Of a stretch of DNA of 64,000 nucleotides, positions 10,111 through 18,920 are shown one piece after another; the stretch's first letter is position 1; every line of letters begins with the position of its first letter. Position numbers and translations under genes: made by a program. The DNA lies in assembly GCA_024704765.1 (NCBI GenBank), contig JAKMXF010000111.1, positions 1,070,619-1,134,618 on the forward strand, in the 5' to 3' direction. Under the pieces are notes generated by a model, which did no database searches, was not told the origin of the DNA, and was given only the letters and a program-made list of their open reading frames with translations. This stretch comes from Oopsacas minuta. Its lineage: Eukaryota; Porifera; Hexactinellida; Lyssacinosida; Leucopsacidae.

Positions 10111-10826
10111 ATGGTTGATAACAATCCAGACTGGGAATCCACCCTTACTCAACTCCTAACGAATGTTACTGTATGTATAAACTTATTTGAAGAACTCGAA
10201 AGTGAAAAAACATGGGCGATTGTATAGCTGATTGGGTTGTTGGAGATAATAGTGAAATTCAACCAAAAGCGTTATTGGATTTTACGAAAAAATTCAGAAC
10301 AGTTTTGGAAACGCTTTTTTCAACCTACACAACATTATCCAGAAAGGTTGAATGGGGCAAAAAGTTGGAGCTTGGATATCAAGGAGTATCTCAGCACTAT
10401 AAATTAGACTACTTCCAAGATAAAGTTGGCGAATCAATTGCTAAACAGTTCGAAGAAATGTCTGTATCAGTTCCTGGTGTGAAATCTCCTGAGGAACGGA
10501 CTTGGAAAATGAAATCGGAAGGTATTGGAGTTCTGGGTTCTTTGGGGGTTACTATGATTGGAGCATTAGGATTAGAATTACAAATACCTATAGTCGTTGG
10601 TAGTGCGGCAGCGATTGCACATTACTACCTTCACTTAAAAGGGAGGAAAAGAGGGTTAGGATATCAACATGCAAGGTCGCTATACGACTCTCTTAAAGAT
10701 TCAACATTATTATCCAAATTGGAGGTTCTTTCCTTCAAGTTGGGAAACCTATCCAAGGAAGCCGATTCGCAGCTGGATCAATATGAACTGAAGTTTGATG
10801 ACACCTCAAAAAGCAAAAAGTTCTGA
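10111..10826 (+). pseudogene. Relative of the 521-residue protein, frameshifted near its start
   Basis: ATG at 10111 opens MVDNNPDWESTLTQLLTN and continues for 38 codons to a stop at 10225. A second frame opens at 10212 (MGDCIADWVVGDNSEIQP) and runs 204 residues. The two match one continuous stretch of the 521-residue protein's second module, so a one-base slip near the A6 run at 10206 separates them. The rest is helical, with FTKKFRTVLETLFSTYTTLS, and then two adjacent glycine-rich hydrophobic stretches (IGVLGSLGVTMIGALGL and IPIVVGSAAAIAHYYL) just before a basic KGRKRG. That looks like a membrane hairpin, absent from the 521-residue paralogue. It may be a pseudogene, an assembly error in the A run, or a gene that starts at 10212. 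Confidence 0.5.
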
Positions 10827-11008
10827 TAAATGTCACAAACTATAGTGTATTCTGAAATTATTGAAAAGTATTGCGGATTATTGAAAATGACCATATATGG
10901 GCATCGTCACATTGGTGAGAGATATCATATCAAAATGTATTGCAAGGGTATGGGAAGTCGGGTAAATAGTATAAATTGACTATTCTGATTTTACGATAAT
11001 TGTAATGA

Positions 11009-11427
11009 TTCTCGAGTTATAATTGAATATTCATAAAAACTTGTCATCCATGGTCTCTAACTTAACTCAACAACGAGCCAACTTTTGAATGACAAATTTT
11101 TGACATTTTGTATAAAAGGATCTATAGATTATTTCATTTATTCACTCTGAGTTGATAAATTCAATATTTAACGTTCTACAAGACATCAAAGAATGATATA
11201 TTTTGCTAAATAAATGCTTACTAGACACATATTTTTATACATTCCTAAAAGTTTTTACCATTTATTTGTGTAAAATTTGATGTCCTACAAATCTGCAAAA
11301 CATTTATTCAGGCAAAAATGCACCTTTTCTACAATAAAGAAACCATGTATATAAATGCTTTCAGCTAATACTTCATCCCTGGTACTTTTACTGTTAGGCC
11401 ATATATTTAGTAGGCTATGGTTTAACC
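11009..11427. mobile_element. Inverted partial copy of the 8.2-8.7 kb element
   Basis: The reverse complement of 8169-8585 with about 95% identity by eye. The terminal 120 bases of one end are missing, so only one terminal repeat remains. It lies about 180 bp downstream of the gene at 10111-10826. Confidence 0.8.
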
Positions 11428-11564
11428 AAATTGATTAAGAATTACTAACGTTTTGTTACGTTATGCTTATTGTGGTTATACTACAATAATCAATATTATC
11501 CAAACGCGATTAATCTATAATTCTATATAATAATAATAATTAAAAATAATAATAATAATAATTT

Positions 11565-11910
11565 AGTGCACACCCCAGGGCTGATTTTTGCCATACAGGG
11601 AGGAGTATTTGGGCCTGACTCGGACAAGTTTGAATCTTGGACGAAAATTCACACCTGACGAAATTATGATGCCATTGCCACCTTTTTGGATTTTCGAAAA
11701 TCACATGATTAGCCACACTGCTCAGCGACCTAGCAAGCAAAGGGCGCTAGTGTTAAATAATTAGCTTGTTTCGAAGATGCTCATCTGCGAATATAAGTAT
11801 TAAATAAAGATATGTATTAGAATTAAAAAAATTGCCGAGGAGGGAGATTAAATGGGGCGAGCGGGGATGATAAACATGTATATTATTTTATATGGCCTAA
11901 ATAGAACAAT
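11565..11910 (+). repeat. Dispersed repeat (left half of the 46.9-47.6 kb element, inverted)
   Basis: Runs from GTGCACACCCCAGGGCTGAT to TATTTTATATGGCCTAAATA and is close to the reverse complement of 46872-47217. The TATGGCCTA end matches the terminal repeat of the full element. Confidence 0.8.
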
Positions 11911-12431
11911 GATAATATGGTTGCAACATATGTTGCTGTATCTAAAATGTATAGCACCATATGATACTACGAAAATGTAACTCGTTTTGTAAAGTAAATG
12001 ATGGGATCTGATGGGATTTAAAATATTTTGGTTACAATTGCGTCGTAAGATATGTTGCTACTAATAAAAACTTAAGTATTTAATTGAAAATTAAAACAGT
12101 TCTATTAGAATTATAATTCTGAGGATCTAGGGAAATTTTATAATTAAAGTGTCAAACAGTGAGACTCAAATAGTGGGGCCGTGTCTCCAAAAGACATCAG
12201 AGAATGTTTCAATCAATATTTAAAGTTTAGTGACCATGCTATGATTGTACTCAATTGGAAATCTATATTATTAAATCTCAATTGTTGTTTGTTTGTCCGT
12301 TGTCAAGGAAAAGGATTTATGGTATGTAATTTAATTGTCGCATAACTATGTATTTATCGTGTTTATCAAGTAAATAGAATTCAATCAAACACTAAATATA
12401 TCGAAAATGCTGAATCCGTTTTTCACACTTG

Positions 12432-12432
12432 G

Positions 12433-12489
<57 letters not shown>

Positions 12490-12495
12490 ATTATT
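12432..12495. repeat. (ATT)n microsatellite
   Basis: About 20 uninterrupted ATT triplets. Confidence 0.9.
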
Positions 12496-13571
12496 AACTA
12501 AAGAGTATATGTAAAAGATTTAATACATAAGCTAAATAAATAGCCAGCGAAACACATTTTGTTATTGTCTACTACTATTATTATTATTATTATTATCATT
12601 ATTATAAACGGCTACTGATGGGGATAAGACAATACGCTGAATCCGAATTTCGAATTTTCAAGTTTCTCATATATCAATTTATTGTTGTTTTTATGATATA
12701 CAGTAAACTAATTAGCCAAACCTCAAAATAGATGTACAGGCTTGCTCTAAACGGCTACAAAGGGGGTTGATCGTACAAAATAATTCAATAATATAATATA
12801 TATGGCATATACGTATATTCGTGATTACATTGTTCTAAATCTATCTATATAACTGAAATCAATTTAGATGACACATTTAAACGACATTATAATTTATAGC
12901 CTGTTATAGAATGGTCCCTTAAAAACGGTCCTTTTAAGTCGAGATATCAATATAAGCAGTATCAATATAGAGCTCAGCTCTAGCTATGTAGGTGGCCGAT
13001 ATGACCTGCGAAATTTTTCACTATATAATAATTATCACTTGCATTCAACAAGATAAGGTGAATTATATCTCGAAAAAGACCTTCAAAAGTAGAATATAAA
13101 GAACGCTTATAATCTTACACCTACAATCAAAATTCCTATATTCAAATAGCAATTCTTACTCTTACTGATAGAATGGGAGGTGGAAGTCCTTCCTCCTCTC
13201 CTCGTTGACTCCTTACAAGGGTTCTACAAACATAAAAAATGACATACTATATGACACCAATTTCGACAATTTGTGACATTATAAAGTCAAAGGTTTTGAT
13301 TTACGACTTCTTACTATTAAATTTGTCACATAAATTCATAAATTTTACCTCATTTTTCCTTTCCAGGGATTAGAAAAATTTAAATCCCGAAATCCCGCAG
13401 AGAAAAGATGTCCAAGATTGAAAGTTCTAGTGACAACCTTAAAATCTTACATTGTGTCAGGCCAAAAATCATAAACCAAGTGTAAATTACAAAGTAACAT
13501 ACTAAATAAGGGGTTCTTACCTTGAATCCTCTCCCATCTCCTCACTTCCACTCTCCTACATAATCTCAAGA

Positions 13572-13622
13572 CCGCCCCCAACCCAAGAATTAAATCTTGG
13601 GTTCCTTCTATAAGGGGGGCGG
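13572..13622. repeat. GC-rich imperfect hairpin
   Basis: CCGCCCCC followed by AACCCAAGA pairs with TCTTGGGTT and GGGGGGCGG further on, leaving a small loop (TTAAA) and a bulge (CCTTCTATAAG region). It stands out in an AT-rich interval. Confidence 0.6.
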
Positions 13623-13984
13623 AGTTTGCAATGGTGTTGCTATTCGATTACTAATTATATAATAATGAATGAATCTATAAACAAACACTTCAAGTTATGT
13701 TACAAAAAATCAGAGTAAATTCTCCAGGGATCAAAATTGGATAATAAAAGTAATTGGCCACATCGTAGCTGGACATTTGTAGATATTAATGGGGATTTTA
13801 AATTATTTTTGGTTGTTTATTTTATATGTCTCTTGGATTCAATAAAAAACAACACGAATGATACACTCAGATTTCGCTAATAAGTGGATAAATATGATAC
13901 CGTGTATACCTACGTATATGAGTATATGTAATTTATCAGCAAATGTGTTCGAAGGGATAATTATGGTTTTGGAGATTATTTACT

Positions 13985-14085
13985 TACTAATAACATCTTC
14001 AAGATCTACTCACTTATTGAAGCAAGATTTTACTTTAATACAGCTACAGTCAGCAATTAAATCTTGTTTTAGAGTTACTGAGGTA
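13985..14085 (-). pseudogene. Antisense fragment related to the 521-residue gene
   Basis: The plus-strand text ACTCACTTATTGAAGCAAGA resembles 7262-7281, which is antisense to the 521-residue gene. On the minus strand it gives a diverged TLKQDLIADC-like peptide with an in-frame stop, matching TLNQELILTV in the intact gene. Short and old. Confidence 0.4.
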
Positions 14086-14364
14086 CTACCTCTTGTATCA
14101 GGTCTTGACTCTCCAATGGCTCGAATAATTTTTACGTATTTGTTATATGTTTGAAACCAGCTTTACTAGTAATAATTATATACCGAAAATGAAAATAGCT
14201 AAATTTTTTCGGCTACGATTAGGAATTTGTAAAAGGTTCCGGAAGAGCCGAATGCTCGATCCTCGTTGCATCCTACGGCCATGGCTCATTGTAAGTAATT
14301 AAGACATCATATTATCATATCCCTCATCTCAGTAATCTATCAGCAATACTATAGTCTAACTAGT

Positions 14365-16022
14365 TCATGCATAAAGAATATCGTAATGTCCAGGTCTGTA
14401 TAACAAGTTGATAGTTACATTGATAGGACTGCCTTCTTGGAACTTGTGTTCTTGAACCTTCATGCCTCTATCCATATACTGAACAATTATTCTGATATTC
14501 AAACAGGTTGACAATCCATCAATATGCAAATGATCACTCTCCACATACATTGGCTCTACTTCCTACAAGAATACTCACTCAGCTATGGAAAAATTGGTTT
14601 TCATTATGCTAATAGTTTTCTCTATACAGTAGACTTTCATTAATATGAACACAATTAATACGAACAAACATTTCCGCAAAATCAGGTTCCTACAATTGTT
14701 ACTCAATTCTTATTACTCAGGATAAAGTGAACAAATTTGGACTGTCCGTTGGTGTTCATATTAACAAAATTCCACTGTATTTTTTATTTTATATAAATAC
14801 ATTCCCATACTCATTTATTTATACTCACTTCAGAAAGAAAGGATTTGATAGTTGGGTACTTTGAACTGATAAAGTTAAGATAGAATTCTGCATTACGTTG
14901 TAGCTGTACAGATACGATTAGTCTCATGAAACACACCATGTAGTCTGATAGTCCTGAGTCTTGATAAGTCTAAAAATAGTGTATTTAGCATATTTATCTA
15001 CTTTATTTGAAACATATTTATTAGATCTAACTTTTAGAAGATATTCAATATCTGTTTCTTCTTCTTTCAGTTTATCCAGCACTTCTATGAACTAACATTT
15101 GATAACAGTTTATAAGAATAATATTCGCACTGTACTTACATTGTCATAGAAATCCTCTACAGTCATATCTGGGTATCCAAACTTCCCAATGAGATCTGTC
15201 TTCACAGCTGTTAAACTTGGTTTAATTCTATAGGAATATTTATATGTTCATTTGGGATAAATATTAGAATTTTATTGAATATACATACTTGTCAATTTCT
15301 GATTTGTTAGCGAGAAGCTGTTCCATCAGTGAAAATCCAAAACTTCTAAAAAAGCAATTTCCATCTTGTCTAATTCTCCTAATCTTGCTGTAATTCTTCT
15401 CAATTTCCTTAAAGAGAAAGTATACTGCATTCAGATATCAGATCAGCATCCAGAGACTCCATGAACATGCATACCTGTATTTTAGCTTGATAAACACTAT
15501 CATCATTAGCATACACAGTTTTAAGTACACTTGTGGGTTCTATATCACCAACCAGATGCTGTTTGGAAACCTAAATTGTATTGCAATAAAGTTAGTCAAC
15601 TCTAGACAATTATATCGCAGTCTAAGGACCTTTAATGTAGATTCACTTCGTTTTGTTGGAATGTTTTCGGAGATTTCCGGATATTTAATATACGTACATA
15701 TATTGAATTAAGCAGGTATATTATATTATATTATATTATTATTATTATTACTACTAATAGAACTCTACCTCTTTCTCAATGTCTTGCTTCATGTGCTCCA
15801 CTGCTTGATCATGTTCCATTGCTAAACAAATAATCTATGTTATATTTCCTACAATTATATATGATATATATAAAAAAATAATACCAATAAAAATGATGTC
15901 ATAATCTCACCAGACATTTTTAGATAATCTGGAATATCAGCATTGCTTGCGTCTGTTGTATCTGTTGCTGTTACTGGTTCCACGGGAATAACCACTTCCT
16001 CACTACTTGTATTACTTGCCAT
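14365..16022 (-). CDS. OTUB1: Otubain-type deubiquitinase (OTUB1-like), 8 exons
   Basis: Exons on the minus strand: 15911-16022, 15769-15821, 15475-15570, 15289-15407, 15140-15227, 15032-15091, 14829-14969 and 14365-14562, in phase, 288 residues. Otubains remove ubiquitin, preferring Lys48 links, and OTUB1 also blocks E2 enzymes. The catalytic block RQDGNCFFRSFGFSLMEQLL carries the Asp and Cys; the catalytic His is in LYRPGHYDILYA at the C-terminus. The stretches FGYPDMTVEDFYDN, LSDYMVCFMRLI and VEPMYVESDHLHI match the family in order. The N-terminal 55 residues are acidic and Thr/Ser-rich, as in OTUB1 rather than the shorter OTUB2. Intron 7 contains a MITE. Confidence 0.9.
14627..14777. mobile_element. 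Pogo/Tigger-like MITE in otubain intron 7
   Basis: Its 151 bp are bounded by TA on both sides. The left end CAGTAGACTTTCATTAATAT and the reversed right end CAGTGGAATTTTGTTAATAT are inverted repeats, and both continue into GAACAC. No coding frame. Confidence 0.75.
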
Positions 16023-16581
16023 AAATTGTTTCTACTTGCTGGTAATAATAAAGTACATACGTACGTATTATAGTTTGTAAAAGTGATCATTATAAGTAAA
16101 CACAGCCTTGATACAGCCAAATTGGATTGTGGACGTTAGTCTATGTACTTGAGCATACAATCACTACACATTCTTTGAGTTTTGACAGCTGTTATACACG
16201 AAATATTTCATCTTTATCAAACAGATCGTGATCTCTCATACTATGCATGTCCGAGTTATCCTCATTGAATCTAGGAAACTGCAGTTCGCTACTACATATA
16301 ATCATTGAGACAATATTTTCTGCTCACTCAAGTTTATAAGATTGTATTGTCTGCATTAAGTTGTGGGTTTATTTTATCTATATGCCCCTGTCCTGGCGGT
16401 GGCCTCACCTCTTTTTGAAAGTTTCTGAGAGTTAAAACCGTATTTAAAGTCGTGGCTCCTATATCAATGGCCCCCCCCCCCCCCCCCCCCCAAATGGAAA
16501 ATCCTCTAATTCATTCAAATTATTAAATAATAGTGTATAATTATACGTGAAAATGTTCGTTAACTATCATATTCTACTGTT
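16023..16581. other. Intergenic: otubain promoter side and spermidine synthase 3' side
   Basis: No gene seen. It holds the poly-C tract at 16471-16491. Otubain is transcribed leftward from 16022, so its promoter lies here, as does the 3' flank of spermidine synthase. Confidence 0.5.
16471..16491. repeat. Poly-C tract of 21 bases
   Basis: Twenty-one consecutive C on the plus strand, so poly-G in the sense of the flanking minus-strand genes. It lies about 90 bp beyond the spermidine synthase stop codon. Confidence 0.9.
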
Positions 16582-17448
16582 TTACATAGCATTCTTTATG
16601 TAGCGTGGAACAGTCAGGAATACTCCTCTATGATATTCCTGACTATAAACAGATATGTCTAATTCATCCAGGTCCTTATGGGATAATGTTCTCAAGGGTT
16701 CCTTGAAGTTAATTTCATTAGATTTGCAACAAAGCAAGAACCCCAGAGCACCGTATGGATAAGTAGGAACATTGAAAGTAGCATAGTCTACTGTTGGGAA
16801 TAGTTCACGTGAGAATTTCATCATTTTTTGGATAATCTCTAAATCAAACCAAATGCAACCAGCTTGTGAGCAGAGAATACCATCAGGTCGTAGTACTCTC
16901 TTCAGTAGAGTGTAGTGATCCTTCTCAAACAGGGCCTCTGCTGGTCCCACTGGGTCACTTGTATCCGAGACTATGACGTCAAAAGAACAATCTGCACACT
17001 CTTTTATATACTGTACTGCATCACCTATAACAACCTTAGCTTTAGGATGTGAGAAACCAGCTGATAAGCCAGGTAGATACTTCTTGGATAGCTCAATAAC
17101 CCTCTCATCTATCTCACACATTACTACTTCCTCTACTGAGGGGTGTTTGACTGCTTCTCTCAATGCTCCTCCGTCCCCTCCCCCTATAATAAGCACCCTC
17201 TTAGGATTAGGATGCGACATAATAGGTATATGTACGATATTCTCATTGTATACTCTTTCATCTTTCTCTGTCAACTGTATAGCCCCGTCTAATACAAGCA
17301 CTGTACCAAATGCTTGGTTCTTGAACAATAGAATATCTTGATATTTTGATTTCTCACTAGCAAGCACCTCACTAACTTCTAGGGATGTAGCTTGATGCGG
17401 CCACATGCTGTTCTTTTCATGAAACCAACCGTCTACTATCAACTCCAT
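16582..17448 (-). CDS. SRM: Spermidine synthase
   Basis: A single exon of 288 residues, the normal length. It transfers aminopropyl from decarboxylated S-adenosylmethionine to putrescine. The start matches the family (GWFHEKNSMWPHQATSLEV). The nucleoside site LIIGGGDGGALREAVKHPSV is at about residues 86-105, followed by the acidic CEIDERVIELS. The catalytic Asp lies in VSDTSDPVGPAEALF, and CSQAGCIWFD and PTYPYGALGF follow. A Tc1/mariner element ends 12 bp upstream of the ATG, so the promoter or leader has been rebuilt. Confidence 0.96.
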   Translation of the reverse strand: MELIVDGWFHEKNSMWPHQATSLEVSEVLASEKSKYQDILLFKNQAFGTVLVLDGAIQLTEKDERVYNENIVHIPIMSHPNPKRVLIIGGGDGGALREAVKHPSVEEVVMCEIDERVIELSKKYLPGLSAGFSHPKAKVVIGDAVQYIKECADCSFDVIVSDTSDPVGPAEALFEKDHYTLLKRVLRPDGILCSQAGCIWFDLEIIQKMMKFSRELFPTVDYATFNVPTYPYGALGFLLCCKSNEINFKEPLRTLSHKDLDELDISVYSQEYHRGVFLTVPRYIKNAM

Positions 17449-17460
17449 AAATGCTAAGTA

Positions 17461-18781
17461 CAGTCTGTAACATATTATAGAGAATTATTCAATGAGCTAG
17501 AACAGAACCAATTTTCCTGAATGATTACTAATTCATGTGATTTAGTTTGAAAAACATCACTAGATAATAATTTATAGCAAAACCACCAGATTCTATTACC
17601 ATCTGGCATCTGTGTGGCATCGAATCACAATATGGCTTTAGAAATTCAGGGGTTATCTTAGCCCATACAATTTCAAGCTTCTTCCTTAGCTCTGAAATTG
17701 TCCTCGGAGCCAATTTTATAAGTTCTCGTTTTACCCAACTGAAAACATTTCTATTGGGTTGATATCGGGGCTCTGAGAAGGCCAAGGAAGATGATCTAGA
17801 TAGGCCTTGACAAGTTTAGAGGTGTGCTTTGGGTCATTGTCCATGACAAGACGCCATTCATTTCGGTGGAAGATTTCTGCCTGAGTTAACAAATGCCCTT
17901 CTAGAATATCAACAAACATTTGACTGTTCATATTTTCGGTGAAAATACATAGAGAAATGTTCCCATTGAACTAAACCCCGCCCAAACATTGATCTTTGGA
18001 GAATGCTTAGTTGTCGGGACTATTCGTTTTTGGCCTGATTTTGTCCACATTTTGATCCTTCCTCGAGCAAGCCAAATCGGCATTTCATCAATAAATACTG
18101 TTTGGTACCACGCTTTCTTGGGATATTTGTACTTCTTAGCCCATTGTCGCCTTGCAAGTCGATTTTTCTCGCTAATCATTGGTTTATTTGTCGGTTGTTT
18201 TTTGTTATAGTCAGGATCTTTCATCGCGCGCCAGACTGTTTCGTGTGAGGGTTACCGGGGGTAAGTGATGCCAAAGTACGTAAAGAAAGATAGGCCTTAC
18301 GTCTGATCTGTTGAGTAACGCTTCTCTTAACAGATAATCTAAGGCTAGATGGCCTACCAGCCCCCCTACGATGTTCAAGACCAACATTATGTTGTTTTCT
18401 TGATTTTACTCGATAACCGTGGCCACACTGACGCCAAGTTTCTTTGAAATCTGAACAACAGATAGACCAGAACTGATAAGTGATGTTTCTATCTGTAGTC
18501 TCTTTCGCTGTTGACTCATATCAAGGGATTACAAGCTAAAATTAGAATATTTTGAATTTACAAGTTATTATTCAAGAATTGAGAAAAATGATGACGTAGC
18601 AATAGATTCTTCATACAAATTAAATATTGAAGGATTCAATCTAAGTTGATAAATGGTCAAAATAGTTAAGAAAGGATATGTCGAACTAATTCTACATGTA
18701 AATGATATTGTAAAGTATGATTGAAAGAAATTGGTTCTTTAAGAATATATCGAAAATTCTCAATAATTATGTTACAGACTG
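17461..18781. mobile_element. Tc1/mariner element with inverted ends
   Basis: The ends are CAGTCTGTAACATATTATAG on the left and, reversed, CAGTCTGTAACATAATTATT on the right, with a TA on each side (17459-17460 and 18782-18783). This is the TA target duplication typical of the superfamily. The 1,321-bp length is normal for an autonomous copy. It carries the broken transposase at 17528-18519 and sits between spermidine synthase and SLC25A11. Confidence 0.92.
17528..18519 (-). pseudogene. Tc1/mariner transposase, inactivated
   Basis: The minus-strand reading starts at 18519 (MSQQRKRLQIETSLISSGLS) with a helix-turn-helix (QISKKLGVSVATV), then an in-frame stop. Later pieces lie in different frames: 17928-18224 has the first catalytic Asp in QTVFIDEMPIW, and 17731-17931 has the second in VMDNDPKHTS and the Glu in WPSQSPDINPIE. 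The C-terminal part is in a third frame (17528-17785). Only 27 residues separate the last Asp and Glu, where Tc1 enzymes have 34, so a small in-frame deletion is likely. The enzyme cannot be made. Confidence 0.9.
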
Positions 18782-18920
18782 TATATAAAATTAATCAAAA
18801 TATGAATATATCAGGAAAAAAGCGTTTAATTGATTAATCATAAAAGACAATCACATACAAAAGTGCAATTGACATAAAAGTATAAGTGAGTAACTGTGTT
18901 GATACTTGGTCCAATAACTG

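Larger units (their letters stand above)
11911..13984. other. Gene-free, repeat-rich interval
   Basis: No coding potential recognised. It contains a long (ATT)n tract at about 12432-12495, a second short one at 12568-12604, and a GC-rich hairpin at 13572-13622. The rest is AT-rich sequence with no match to other parts of the window that I could see. Confidence 0.45.

Noticed and set aside
13858-14154. Plus-strand frame of 98 codons
   Set aside because: It is antisense to a remnant of the 521-residue gene family and has no features of its own.
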